From the NCBI RefSeq assembly GCF_009857435.1, contig NZ_WWCK01000002.1, positions 558,001 to 622,000 of the forward strand: 64,000 nt of DNA. Reading direction: 5' to 3'. A program made the position numbers and the translations under genes. Below the pieces are notes generated by a model, which ran no database searches, was not told the origin of the DNA, and saw only the letters and a program-made list of their open reading frames with translations. Of this stretch, positions 7,665 through 16,845 are shown one piece after another (within the stretch, counting starts at the first letter, position 1; each line of letters opens with the position of its first letter). The stretch is from Duganella rivi. Its GTDB lineage: Bacteria; Pseudomonadota; Gammaproteobacteria; Burkholderiales; Burkholderiaceae_D.

Positions 7665-8351
7665 TTACATCGCTTTGCGGACCAGTACAGCATCGGCCCT
7701 GTACAGGTCTGGTGCGATGCGCTTGAGATCTACCAGCTTGGGCGCATCGTTAAAGACGATGTAGGGATCGTTTGGATGCAGCGTTAGGTAGTTCTGATGA
7801 TAGGACTCTGCGGTGTAGAACTTTTTGTCCATTTCGATCCTGGTCGCCAGCGGCTTTTTGTACACGCGCGAGGCGTTCAGCTGAGCGATGTACTTCTCGG
7901 CCACGGCGCGCTGCGACGCCGTTTGCGGGAAGATGGCGGAGCGGTACTGCGTGCCGCTGTCCGGGCCTTGGCGGTTCAGTTGCGTAGGGTCGTGCGCCAC
8001 CGAGAAGAACACCTGCAGCAGTTTGCCGTAGCTGATTTGCGTCGGATCGTAGGTGATCTTCACGGATTCGGCGTGACCGGTGTCGCCGCGCTCGACCCAT
8101 TCGTAGCTGGCGGTGCGCTCCTCGCCGCCGGTGTAGCCGGAGACCGCGTTGGTCACGCCTTTCACGTGCTGGAACACGCCTTGCACGCCCCAGAAGCAGC
8201 CGCCGGCAAAGATGGCGGTGGCGGTGTGTTCGGCGCCGGCCGGTTCATCGACGGCCGGTGGCGCGATGACGACTGAAGGTTCGGCCGCGCAGGCGGTGAG
8301 GGCGCTGAGCAGGGCAAGCGGTGCGGCCAGTTTGAATGTGATGTTTTTCAT
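7665..8351 (-). CDS. msrA: peptide-methionine (S)-S-oxide reductase MsrA, lipoprotein form
   Basis: MsrA (228 residues) reduces the S-epimer of methionine sulfoxide in proteins. The active site GCFWG holds Cys52, and the TGGE, YHQNYL and FxxAHDPTQ blocks are present. The N terminus is a lipoprotein signal with lipobox LTAC (Cys21), so the enzyme should be anchored in the envelope. CAGGAG precedes the ATG. It is the last gene of an msrB-dipZ-msrA operon, with DipZ as the probable electron supplier. Confidence 0.95.
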   Translation of the reverse strand: MKNITFKLAAPLALLSALTACAAEPSVVIAPPAVDEPAGAEHTATAIFAGGCFWGVQGVFQHVKGVTNAVSGYTGGEERTASYEWVERGDTGHAESVKITYDPTQISYGKLLQVFFSVAHDPTQLNRQGPDSGTQYRSAIFPQTASQRAVAEKYIAQLNASRVYKKPLATRIEMDKKFYTAESYHQNYLTLHPNDPYIVFNDAPKLVDLKRIAPDLYRADAVLVRKAM

Positions 8352-8365
8352 GTTGATGCTCCTGT

Positions 8366-10234
8366 TTAACCGAAGGTGAAGGCGTAGGCTTGTACGCCGG
8401 GATCGAGGAATTCAATGCTGAAGGTGTGGTCGCCCACCGCGCCGGATTGGCGCACCAGCTGGTAAAGGCGCTGGCTGTCGATCTTGCCGCTGCCATCGGC
8501 GGCCACGTCTGCGCCGTGATTCTTGCCCGGCGCTGCGCCATCGATCGTCACGCGGAAGCGCACCGGCTTGCCGTCCTTGGTCGGGCCAAGCACAAGGTGC
8601 AGGTCGCGTGCATGGAAGCGGTAGACGATGCTGCCGCTGCCTTGATTCAGCGTGATCTGCTCCGCTTGCGACAGCCAGTTGCCGGACAAGCCCCATTGGT
8701 TCAGCGCTGGTTTGGCAGGCGCCGTGTACTGGCGGGCGGCGTTGGCTGCCTGCTTTTCCGGCGAGGCGAAGTTTTCGGCGCGTTCGTAGCCCAGGTAGGT
8801 CTCCGGCGAGCCGACTTGGCCGATGTCCGACTGCTGCTGGATGCCTTGCGCGTCTTCTGCGCTGACCACGGTGTTGGTGACGTTTTTGCGGCCCGCTTCT
8901 TCCAGCAGTTGCTGGATCACTTGCTCGGACTGGGCGTAGTCGCCTTCACCGAAGTGGTGGTGGCGGATCTGGCCCTTGGCGTCGATGAAGTAGTGGGCTG
9001 GCCAGTATTGGTTGCCGAAAGCGCGCCAGATAGCGTAGTCGTTGTCGATGGCGACCGGGAAGGTGATGCCTTGGTCTTTCACGGCTTTGCGGACGTTGTT
9101 GACGTTGCGCTCGAAGGCGAATTCCGGTGCGTGCACGCCGATTACTACCAAGCCTTGGTCGCGGTATTTGTCGGCCCATGCCTTGGTGTAGGGCAGGCTG
9201 CGCAGGCAGTTGATGCAGGAGTAGGTCCAGAAGTCGACCAGTACCACCTTGCCTTTCAATTGTTCGGCAGTGAGCGGCGCGGAATTCAGCCACTCGACAG
9301 CGCCGTTCAGCGAAGGCAGCTTGCCTTCAACCGGCAGCGCATCGGCGGCAGCAGCCACTGCGCGCCGCGCCATCATGGCCGGGCCGCCAGCGCCATTCGT
9401 AATGCCAGCCATCGCGGTGCGCGACATCATCGCGCCACCCGCCGCCTCATCGCCAGCCGCCGCTGCGCTGCGCATCATCGCGCCACCGGCTGGGGCTTCG
9501 GTTTGGCCGCCGCGCGGAGCCAGGGTGTCGATCAGCTTTTGCTCCACGCCCGCCGTGGCGACGGTCGATACCTTCGTCAGCAAGCCGGTATCGAGCCCGG
9601 TCGCAATCGCGGCCACGCCGGCCAGCATGGCAGCGCCCAAACCACGGCGTACCCATTCACCAGCGCCCAGCGAACGCTTCATCGCGCTGAAGACTTTACC
9701 GCCAACGAGCAGCGCCAACGCCAGCGAAGTCGCCGCACCAGCCGCATACGCCAGCAGCAGCAAAGTCGTGCCCACGCTAGCGCCATTCAGCGCCGCGCCA
9801 GTCAGTACCAGGCCAAGCACCGGGCCCGCGCAAGGAGCCCACAGCAAACCGGTCGCCACGCCAAGCAGGAACGACGAACTCGCGCCGGAGCTGTCGCCAT
9901 CCGCTGCCTTGTTGGACAGCTTGTCGCCCAAGGCCACCAGCGGCTTGGTCAAGCGATCCGCCAGGTGCGGCAGCATCAAGGTCAAACCAAAGAACGCCAT
10001 CAGCACCAGCGCCGCCCAGCGGCCATACTGGTTAGCCTGCACCACCCAGCCGCCGCCGACCGCCGCCAGCGTCGCCACCAGTGCGAAGGTCAACGCCATG
10101 CCAAGCAACAGCGGCAAGCCACTACGCACAAACGGTTGCCCCGTGCGCGCAAACACAAACGGCAGCACCGGCAAAATGCAAGGACTGAGAATCGTCAGTG
10201 CCCCACCAAGATAAGACAGCAGAATTAATAACAT
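8366..10234 (-). CDS. dipZ: DipZ: CcdA-thioredoxin-like fusion, electron carrier to the periplasm
   Basis: This 622-residue protein moves reducing power across the inner membrane. Residues 1-230 form a CcdA membrane domain with paired Cys19 (SPCILP) and Cys135 (APCAGP). Residues about 300-450 form a TlpA/thioredoxin-like domain with CINC (Cys340, Cys343). The last 150 residues are the beta-rich DipZ tail (YLGYERAENF). Between the first two domains, residues 249-291 form an Ala/Gly linker with three Met-Met pairs. It sits between msrB and msrA, so it probably reduces both periplasmic methionine-sulfoxide reductases. A long antisense frame over it is a shadow. Confidence 0.93.
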   Translation of the reverse strand: MLLILLSYLGGALTILSPCILPVLPFVFARTGQPFVRSGLPLLLGMALTFALVATLAAVGGGWVVQANQYGRWAALVLMAFFGLTLMLPHLADRLTKPLVALGDKLSNKAADGDSSGASSSFLLGVATGLLWAPCAGPVLGLVLTGAALNGASVGTTLLLLAYAAGAATSLALALLVGGKVFSAMKRSLGAGEWVRRGLGAAMLAGVAAIATGLDTGLLTKVSTVATAGVEQKLIDTLAPRGGQTEAPAGGAMMRSAAAAGDEAAGGAMMSRTAMAGITNGAGGPAMMARRAVAAAADALPVEGKLPSLNGAVEWLNSAPLTAEQLKGKVVLVDFWTYSCINCLRSLPYTKAWADKYRDQGLVVIGVHAPEFAFERNVNNVRKAVKDQGITFPVAIDNDYAIWRAFGNQYWPAHYFIDAKGQIRHHHFGEGDYAQSEQVIQQLLEEAGRKNVTNTVVSAEDAQGIQQQSDIGQVGSPETYLGYERAENFASPEKQAANAARQYTAPAKPALNQWGLSGNWLSQAEQITLNQGSGSIVYRFHARDLHLVLGPTKDGKPVRFRVTIDGAAPGKNHGADVAADGSGKIDSQRLYQLVRQSGAVGDHTFSIEFLDPGVQAYAFTFG

Positions 10235-10246
10235 GATGACCTCCGA

Positions 10247-10732
10247 TCAGGCTTCGCCGGGAACAAAGTTAAGCGCCACGCCGTCGATGCAGTAGCGCAG
10301 GCCGGTCGGTTCCGGGCCATCGTCGAACACGTCGCCCAGGTGGCTGCCGCAGCGGCGGCACACCACCTCCACGCCATACATGCCGAGAGAAGTAGTGCGG
10401 CTGGTGAAAACGCCGCGATCCAGCGGCTTCCAGAAACTCGGCCAGCCGGTGCCACTATCGAACTTGTTCTTCGATGTGAACAGCGGGTTCTGGCAACCGG
10501 CGCAGAAGAACTTACCGGCGCGGTGTTCCTTGTACAGCGGGCTGCTGAACGGCCGTTCGGTGCCGTGCTTGCGCAGCACCTCGTACTGCGCCGGCGAGAG
10601 CAGGGCGCGCCATTCGGCGTCTGTATGGGTGACTTCCCAAGCGGCGGCCGGTGCGGCCTGCGTTGCGCGGAAGGCAATGCCCGCCAGCAGGGCTGCGCCG
10701 CTGGTCAGGATGAAAGAGCGTCTGTTTGTCAT
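10247..10732 (-). CDS. msrB: peptide-methionine (R)-S-oxide reductase MsrB, Tat-exported
   Basis: MsrB (161 residues) reduces the R-epimer of methionine sulfoxide. The structural zinc site is supplied by CAGC and CRRC, the SGTGWPSF block is intact, and the catalytic Cys lies in RYCIDGVALNF. The N terminus NRRSFILTSGAALLAG is a twin-arginine signal, so this is a periplasmic version. The internal ATG at 10732 is chosen because CGGAGAA precedes it and the Tat signal starts there. It is the first gene of the operon and lies 12 bases from dipZ. Confidence 0.95.
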   Translation of the reverse strand: MTNRRSFILTSGAALLAGIAFRATQAAPAAAWEVTHTDAEWRALLSPAQYEVLRKHGTERPFSSPLYKEHRAGKFFCAGCQNPLFTSKNKFDSGTGWPSFWKPLDRGVFTSRTTSLGMYGVEVVCRRCGSHLGDVFDDGPEPTGLRYCIDGVALNFVPGEA

Positions 10733-10846
10733 GGTGTTCTCCGTAAGTGGAATAACGATGGAGCCATTCTGCGCCCGGAGTGGTGACAAAATCCTCACGT
10801 AAACTTAAACGATTTGTGATACTTTTCAGCGCAAGAATCCTGCACA

Positions 10847-11563
10847 ATGACGGCCATGGAACCAGCTAAACGAGTATTAATCGTCGAGGACGACATTCAT
10901 ATCGCAGACCTGCTGCGCATGCACCTCCAGGATGAGGGGTATCAGGTCACGCACTGCGCCGACGGCACGCAGGGCCTGGCACAAGTGCGCACCGGCGGCT
11001 GGGATGCGCTCATCCTCGACATCATGCTGCCCGGCGTGGATGGGCTGGAGATTTGCCGCCAGGCGCGCGCCATGACGACTTACACGCCCATCATCATCAC
11101 CAGCGCGCGTTCCAGCGAAGTGCACCGCATCCTTGGTCTTGAACTGGGCGCTGACGATTACCTGCCCAAGCCCTTTTCCGTGCTGGAACTGGTAGCGCGC
11201 GTGAAAGCGCTGCTGCGCCGCGCCGATGCGATGTCGCGCAGCCAGCGCGCAGAAGGCGGCATGCTGGAACTGAACGGCGTGCGGGTCGATCCGATCACGC
11301 GTCAAGCCCACTTGCAGGGCGCGGCGCTCGACTTGACGCCGCGCGAATTCGATTTGCTGTACCACTTCATCAAGCACCCGGAAAAAGTATTTTCGCGGCT
11401 CGATCTGCTGAACCAGGTGTGGGGCTATCAGCACGACGGCTACGAACACACGGTCAACACCCACATCAACCGCCTGCGCGCCAAGATCGAAGCCGATCCG
11501 GCTGATCCAACGCGCATCCTCACCGTGTGGGGCAAGGGCTATCGTTACGCGGGCGGCGCATGA
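10847..11563 (+). CDS. OmpR-family response regulator
   Basis: This 238-residue regulator has a receiver domain (VEDD acidic pocket, phospho-acceptor Asp in LILDIMLPGVDG, KPF lysine) and a winged-helix DNA-binding domain ending in the canonical TVWGKGYRYAGG. Its stop overlaps the ATG of the partner kinase by the ATGA motif. It is divergent from msrB, 114 bases away, which makes the methionine-sulfoxide operon a candidate target; that link is inferred. The ribosome site is weak, and an ATG three codons later is also possible. Confidence 0.93.
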   Translation: MTAMEPAKRVLIVEDDIHIADLLRMHLQDEGYQVTHCADGTQGLAQVRTGGWDALILDIMLPGVDGLEICRQARAMTTYTPIIITSARSSEVHRILGLELGADDYLPKPFSVLELVARVKALLRRADAMSRSQRAEGGMLELNGVRVDPITRQAHLQGAALDLTPREFDLLYHFIKHPEKVFSRLDLLNQVWGYQHDGYEHTVNTHINRLRAKIEADPADPTRILTVWGKGYRYAGGA

Positions 11564-13038
11564 ACCTGACGCTGTCGCAGCGCTTGTCGCTGGCTTTTTG
11601 CTTGCTGCTGCTGGTGTGCTGCGGCGCCTCCGCATGGCTGCAAATCCGCGCCAACATCATGCACGAGAAGGAAGTGGTGCAAGGCCTGTCGCTGGGACTG
11701 GCGCGCAGCATCGCGCTCGATGCGCAACTGATGCAGGCCGATGATGATACTGCGGCGCCAAGCGAAGGACTCGGCCCGGCGGCCGTGCGCCGCCTGTTCA
11801 ATAAGCTGATGAGCGTTAATCCCAGCGTGGAAGTGTATTTGCTCGATAACGATGGCCGCATCGTCGGCCACGCGGCGCCGGCCGGCCACCTGAAGCGCGA
11901 GCGCGTCGATCTGGCGCCGATCCGCCGCCTGCTCAACAAAGAACCCTTGCCGATACAGGGCGATGACCCGCGCAGCCAGCGCGGACGCAAAGTTTTCAGC
12001 GCCGCCATCCTGCGCTCGGGCGAGCAGAAAATCGGCTATATCTACGTCATCCTGCAAAGCGAAGAACATGACCGCCTGGCCGCGCGCGCTACCGCCAGCT
12101 CCGTGCTGCGCACTACCTTGTGGTCGATGGCGGTGGTGGCCTCGCTGGTGCTGGTCGCCGGCTTGATCGCTTTCCGTCTGATTACGCGGCCGCTGCATCG
12201 CCTGACCACCACCATGCAGCAAATCGACACCAAGGCCGATCAACTGCTGCTGCCGCCACCGCAACGCGGCGGCCCGCGCGACGAAATCGCCATCCTTGAG
12301 CAGTCCTTCTCCGATATGGGCGCACGCATCAACGAGCAATGGCAGACCATGCGCCAGCTGGATCACGACCGGCGCGAAGTGGTGGCCAATATCTCGCACG
12401 ACCTGCGCACGCCGCTTGGTTCCCTGCACGGCTACCTTGAAACGCTGTCGCTCAAGGATGAATCGCTGGATGCGGCGACGCGCCAGCATTACCTCGGCAT
12501 CGCACTGGCGCAGAGCCAGAAGGTGGGGCGCCTGGCGCAAGCCTTATTTGAATTGGCACGCCTGGAACACGGCTCGGTAACGCCGGAGCTGGAGCCGTTC
12601 TCGCTGTCCGACCTGATACAGGACGTATTCCAGAAATTCGAGCTGCAAGCTGCCGAGCGCAATGTGCGGTTGATGGCGACACTGCCGCATCCCGCACCGA
12701 TGGTGAGCGCCGATCTGGGCATGATAGAGCGGGTGCTGACCAACTTGTTCGATAATGCTATCCGCCATACACCTGCTGGCGGCACGGTCGAAATCACCGT
12801 CAAGCCTTCTCACGGCGGCATGGTGGAAGTGACGGTTGCCGACACCGGGCCGGGCGTGCCCGCTGCCATGCGCGAGAGCCTGTTCCGCCGCCCGGTTGCA
12901 CTGCAAGGCGAGTACCGCGTCGGAGGGCTAGGGCTGCTGACGGTGAACCGTATCCTGCAACTCCACCGCAGCAAAATAGAATTGGTGAGCGAGCCGGAAA
13001 CCGGCGCGGTGTTCCGCTTTACGCTGGCCGCAGCGTAA
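11560..13038 (+). CDS. membrane sensor histidine kinase
   Basis: This 492-residue kinase is partner of the preceding regulator (ATGA overlap). A first membrane segment lies near residues 8-28 and a periplasmic sensor region of about 150 residues follows. The second membrane segment (MAVVASLVLVAGLIAF) leads into a HAMP linker. HisKA follows with the phospho-His in ANISHDLRTPLG, then the HATPase with N box (NLFDNAIRHTP) and G1 (VADTGPGVP). The signal is unknown. Its last 20 bases overlap the convergent AraC gene. Confidence 0.93.
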   Translation: MNLTLSQRLSLAFCLLLLVCCGASAWLQIRANIMHEKEVVQGLSLGLARSIALDAQLMQADDDTAAPSEGLGPAAVRRLFNKLMSVNPSVEVYLLDNDGRIVGHAAPAGHLKRERVDLAPIRRLLNKEPLPIQGDDPRSQRGRKVFSAAILRSGEQKIGYIYVILQSEEHDRLAARATASSVLRTTLWSMAVVASLVLVAGLIAFRLITRPLHRLTTTMQQIDTKADQLLLPPPQRGGPRDEIAILEQSFSDMGARINEQWQTMRQLDHDRREVVANISHDLRTPLGSLHGYLETLSLKDESLDAATRQHYLGIALAQSQKVGRLAQALFELARLEHGSVTPELEPFSLSDLIQDVFQKFELQAAERNVRLMATLPHPAPMVSADLGMIERVLTNLFDNAIRHTPAGGTVEITVKPSHGGMVEVTVADTGPGVPAAMRESLFRRPVALQGEYRVGGLGLLTVNRILQLHRSKIELVSEPETGAVFRFTLAAA

Positions 13039-13834
13039 GCGGCGTGCGCCACTCGCTCAGGTAGTACTGCGGTGTCTTGCCGAGAATGCGGCGGAACATG
13101 GCGCTAAACGCGCTCGGACTTGCATAGCCAAGCGCCGTCGCAATTGCACCTACGCTGTCGCCCTGCGCCAGGCGGCCGAAGGCCTCGGCCAGATGCACCT
13201 GCTGCACCCACTGCCGATAATGCAGGCCGGTCTCCTTGGGGAATAGCCGGATCAGCGTGCGCGCGCTGGCGCCCACTTCATCGGCCCACTGCTCGATATT
13301 CTTGCTGCTGCCCGGATCGGCCATGATGGCGGTGCACACCGCTACCAGCCGCCGGTCGCGCGGCCATGGAATCGCTATCGGCACCGTCTCCGCTGCCGCC
13401 AGTTCGGACAGAATCAGCATCGCCAAGTGCTCGCCGCGTCCCGGCAGCGGATATTCAATCGGCTCGTCCAGCAGCGCCAGGATCAACTCGCGCAGCAGCG
13501 CACTGACTTCGATCACGCGGCAGTTATCGCCAAAGGCCTTGGCCGCATTGGCCTCCACGTAAATGGTGCGCATGGTGACTTTGCTGAGCGACGTCCAATG
13601 ATGCACCACGCCGGGCGGTATCCACAGCGCGCGGCGTGGCGGCAGTATCCACACGCCGGCATCGGTCTGCACGCGCATCAAGCCCTCGGTGGCATATAGC
13701 AGCTGCGCGCGTTCGTGGTGATGCGGCGCGACCGACACGCCATGCAACTCGTCGCGCGCCATGGCGGTGACGATGCGCGGCACGCGCTGGTAGTCGCGGT
13801 GATCGCTGCTACGGTGTGGCGTGGTCATTGTCAC
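13019..13834 (-). CDS. AraC-family regulator (module 1)
   Basis: This 271-residue protein has an N-terminal cupin sensor domain (HHHERAQLLYATEG; WILPPRRALWIPPGVVHHW) and a C-terminal double helix-turn-helix ending in the AraC signature ALGYASPSAFSAMFRRILGKTP. It is divergent from the Fsr-like exporter, 54 bases away, and is its likely regulator. It resembles the second AraC protein at 42415-43209, sharing the WIPPGVVH, SALLREL and LGYAS.SAFSAMFR blocks. Confidence 0.92.
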   Translation of the reverse strand: MTMTTPHRSSDHRDYQRVPRIVTAMARDELHGVSVAPHHHERAQLLYATEGLMRVQTDAGVWILPPRRALWIPPGVVHHWTSLSKVTMRTIYVEANAAKAFGDNCRVIEVSALLRELILALLDEPIEYPLPGRGEHLAMLILSELAAAETVPIAIPWPRDRRLVAVCTAIMADPGSSKNIEQWADEVGASARTLIRLFPKETGLHYRQWVQQVHLAEAFGRLAQGDSVGAIATALGYASPSAFSAMFRRILGKTPQYYLSEWRTPLTLRPA

Positions 13835-13888
13835 TTGTTCGACGAAAGTTGGAATATCAAGCTTTGTCGACTATATTACACTCGGCAG

Positions 13889-15088
13889 ATGAATACTACC
13901 GCTACCTCTATCGGCCGACCTCACGGCGAAACCGTTATGCAGATCCTCGGCGCCGTGGCCCTGGTTCACCTGCTGAACGATCTGACGCAGGCCATGCTGC
14001 CTTCGATTTACCCCATGCTGAAGGCGGAGTTTGGCCTCAGCTTCACGCAGGTCGGCCTGATTACGCTGACCTTCCAGTGCACCGCCTCGCTGCTGCAACC
14101 GTGGATTGGTTTGTACACCGACCGTCGTCCCATGCCTTTCCTGCTGCCGATGGGGATGGTGGCGACGCTGATCGGCGTGCTGATGATGTCCTTTGCTTCG
14201 ACCTTCCCATCGCTGCTGCTGTCGTCGGCGCTGATCGGCGTCGGCTCCTCGACGTTCCACCCTGAAGCCTCGCGCGTGGCGCGTGCTGCGTCGGGTGGTC
14301 GCTTCGGCTTTGCGCAATCTCTGTTCCAGGTGGGCGGCAACGCCGGTTCTGCGCTTGGGCCGGTGCTAGCGGCGGCGGTCATCATCGGCCGCGGCCAGGC
14401 CAATATCGCGTGGTTCGCATTGCTGGTCGTGGCAGCGATTGCGGTGCTGGTGTACGTGAGCCGCTGGCATAGCCATCACCTCGCGCAACCGCGCAAGGCT
14501 GCCGCACCGGCCGTTTCGCCTTTACCTAAAGCGCAGGTGTATGGCGCGCTGGCGGTGCTGGCGCTGCTGGTCTTCTCCAAGTACATATACATGTCCAGCC
14601 TGACCAGCTACTACACCTTCTACTTGATCGATAAATTCGGCGTGTCGGTGTCGTCGGCGCAGATGTATTTGTTCCTGTTCCTGGCCGCCGTCGCTGCCGG
14701 TACGTTCATGGGCGGGCCAATCGGCGACCGCATTGGCCGCAAGCGCGTGATCTGGATTTCCATCCTCGGCGCCGCGCCGTTCACGCTGGCGCTGCCTTAT
14801 GTGAATCTGTTCTGGACTGCGGTGCTGACGGTGATTATCGGCTTCGTGATTTCTTCCGCCTTCTCCGCCATCGTGGTGTTTGCGCAGGAGCTTATGCCGG
14901 GCAAGGTTGGTATGATCGCCGGGATTTTCTTCGGCCTGATGTTTGGCGTGAGCGGCATCGGCGCGGCGGCCATGGGCCACATTGCGGACATCAGTGGCAT
15001 CGCTTACGTGTATAAGCTGTGCTCCTACCTGCCACTGCTGGGGATCTTGACGGTGCTGCTGCCCCATATCGAGCAGCAGCGTCATTGA
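13889..15088 (+). CDS. MFS exporter, Fsr (fosmidomycin-resistance) type
   Basis: This 399-residue inner-membrane transporter has about 12 hydrophobic segments. Family marks include LLNDLTQAMLPSIYPMLK near the N terminus, GVGSSTFHPEASRVAR and a GDRIGRKRVIW loop. Homologues export fosmidomycin and related compounds by proton antiport; the physiological substrate here is unknown. The ATG at 13889 is chosen because homology begins there and the longer frame would run into the promoter region shared with the divergent AraC gene. Confidence 0.9.
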   Translation: MNTTATSIGRPHGETVMQILGAVALVHLLNDLTQAMLPSIYPMLKAEFGLSFTQVGLITLTFQCTASLLQPWIGLYTDRRPMPFLLPMGMVATLIGVLMMSFASTFPSLLLSSALIGVGSSTFHPEASRVARAASGGRFGFAQSLFQVGGNAGSALGPVLAAAVIIGRGQANIAWFALLVVAAIAVLVYVSRWHSHHLAQPRKAAAPAVSPLPKAQVYGALAVLALLVFSKYIYMSSLTSYYTFYLIDKFGVSVSSAQMYLFLFLAAVAAGTFMGGPIGDRIGRKRVIWISILGAAPFTLALPYVNLFWTAVLTVIIGFVISSAFSAIVVFAQELMPGKVGMIAGIFFGLMFGVSGIGAAAMGHIADISGIAYVYKLCSYLPLLGILTVLLPHIEQQRH

Positions 15089-15094
15089 TGCTGA

Positions 15095-16504
15095 TTATTC
15101 GCCGATAAAGCGCATCTTGAAGTTGCGGCCCTTGAAGGCGCCGAAATCGCCGCCGAGCGGATTGCCTTTGTTAAGGCGCGCGTAGGCGTCGTAAGCGACG
15201 CGGCGGTCGATGGCGACGTAGGTCTGGAATTCGGTCACATTGATCTTGCCGACTTGCTCCTTGCTCAGGCCTGCGTCGCCAGTCAGTGCACCCAGTACGT
15301 CGCCCGGACGCAGTTTGTCCTTTTTGCCGCCGGAGATCACCAGCGTCATCATCGGCGCTGGATCGACGCCGTAGTCGTTTTCATCGAGGCTGTCCAAGTC
15401 GAACCATTCGACTGGCTGGCCTTGATATTCTTCGATCAGTTTGACCCACTTTTTCTCGTTTGGTGCGCACAGCGACAGCGCCATGCCTTGTTCGCCGCCA
15501 CGGCCGGTACGGCCCACGCGGTGGATGTGCACCTCGGTGTCCTTGGACACGTCTACGTTGATCACTGCTTCCAGGTTCGGGATATCGAGGCCGCGCGCGG
15601 CAACGTCGGTGGCCACCAGCACGGAGCAGCTACGGTTGGCGAACAGGATCAGGATCTCGTCGCGTTCACGCTGCTCCAGTTCACCGTACAGCGCCAGTGC
15701 AGAGAAGCCTTTCTGCTGCAAGGACTCGACCAGCTCGCGGCACTGCACTTTGGTGTTGCAGAAGGCGATGGCCGATACCGGCTTGTAGTGGCCGAGCAGG
15801 CGCGCCACGGCGTCGTTGCGGTTGTCGAAACCGATCTCGAAGAACAACTGTTCGATCTGGCTGTTGTCGTGCTGCGCTTCCACCGTCACTTCGATAGGAT
15901 CGACCAGGAAGTCGTCCGTAGCGCGGCGGATGTCGTCCGGGTAGGTGGCCGAGAACAGCAAGGTCTGACGGCGTTTCGGGCAAGCGCTGACGATGCCGGC
16001 GATTTCGTCGTAGAAGCCCATGTCGGTCATGCGGTCGGCTTCGTCCAGCACCAGCGTGCTGACTTTCGACAGATCCAGCGTGTTGCGGCCCAAGTGATCG
16101 CGCACGCGGCCTGGCGTGCCCACGATGATGTGGGCGCCGTGTTCCAGCGAAGCGATTTGCGGGCGCATCGGCGAGCCGCCGGTCAGCACCAGCACCTTGA
16201 CGTTGCCGGTCGAACGTGCCAGGCGGCGCAGTTCACCGGCGACTTGGTCGGCCAGTTCGCGGGTAGGGCATAGCACCAGCGCCTGCACCGCGAACCACGC
16301 AGGATTGAGCTTGTGCAGGATGCCGATGCCGAAGGCGGCGGTCTTGCCGCTGCCGGTTTTCGCCTGGGCGATCAGGTCGCGGCCTTCCAGCACCGACGGC
16401 AGGCTTTGCGCCTGGATCGTGGTCATCTCCTTGTAGCCGAGCGAGTCGAGGTTATCGAGAAAAGCGGGATTCAGCGGCAGGCTGGAAAAGGCGGTGGATG
16501 TCAT
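15095..16504 (-). CDS. dbpA: ATP-dependent RNA helicase DbpA
   Basis: This 469-residue DEAD-box helicase assists 50S assembly at the 23S rRNA hairpin 92 region. Motifs run in order: Q motif, AKTGSGKT (I), PTRELADQ (Ia), DEAD (II), SATYP (III, with the family's SAT) and HRVGRTGR (VI). The C-terminal DbpA RNA-binding domain (about 395-469) ends in GRNFKMRFIGE. The ATG at 16504 is preferred over the upstream GTG at 16537 because the family start MTSTAFSSLPL falls there. It converges on the Fsr-like gene with 6 bases between stops. Confidence 0.94.
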   Translation of the reverse strand: MTSTAFSSLPLNPAFLDNLDSLGYKEMTTIQAQSLPSVLEGRDLIAQAKTGSGKTAAFGIGILHKLNPAWFAVQALVLCPTRELADQVAGELRRLARSTGNVKVLVLTGGSPMRPQIASLEHGAHIIVGTPGRVRDHLGRNTLDLSKVSTLVLDEADRMTDMGFYDEIAGIVSACPKRRQTLLFSATYPDDIRRATDDFLVDPIEVTVEAQHDNSQIEQLFFEIGFDNRNDAVARLLGHYKPVSAIAFCNTKVQCRELVESLQQKGFSALALYGELEQRERDEILILFANRSCSVLVATDVAARGLDIPNLEAVINVDVSKDTEVHIHRVGRTGRGGEQGMALSLCAPNEKKWVKLIEEYQGQPVEWFDLDSLDENDYGVDPAPMMTLVISGGKKDKLRPGDVLGALTGDAGLSKEQVGKINVTEFQTYVAIDRRVAYDAYARLNKGNPLGGDFGAFKGRNFKMRFIGE

Positions 16505-16615
16505 GGCGGCGAACCTGTTAAAAAAGGACGTGGACACAGTCTAACAGGCGGGTAGCCGTCACTGTGCAGGAACTGTATGAGAGGTGTGCGGATGTTGTAC
16601 CGGTGCTGTACCGGT

Positions 16616-16840
16616 TCAATCTCGTTTCCATACCGGCAAACCGGTCAGGTCGAGATTCTCGTCGCGCACCCAGATCGGCAGACCGGTGGTATCGGTCGGT
16701 TCCAGCAGTTCCAGTTGCTCTTGTTTGAGCGTGGAACGCCGGGCGCGCGGCGGCGGCGGACGCTTGGCTTCCGGTTCGAGCGGCGCGGCAGGAGCAAAGC
16801 CCGGCAGGTCGAACGTAGCGTTATCTTTTTTATCTCTCAT
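16616..16840 (-). CDS. small uncharacterised protein with a repeated TGLPxW motif
   Basis: This 74-residue basic, proline-rich protein ends with a short internal duplication, TGLPIWVRDENLD followed by TGLPVWKRD, which looks under protein-level selection. No signal peptide or membrane segment is seen. No ribosome site is visible, and the only ATG lies six bases after the T-tract of a terminator, so its transcription is unclear. dbpA starts 111 bases downstream on the same strand. Confidence 0.55.
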   Translation of the reverse strand: MRDKKDNATFDLPGFAPAAPLEPEAKRPPPPRARRSTLKQEQLELLEPTDTTGLPIWVRDENLDLTGLPVWKRD

Positions 16841-16845
16841 CAGGG

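Noticed and set aside
8390..10228. Long open frame on the plus strand opposite dipZ
   Set aside because: It is the complement of a well-supported DipZ gene with clear motifs. High GC content produces long antisense frames, and its translation is Arg/His-rich low complexity.
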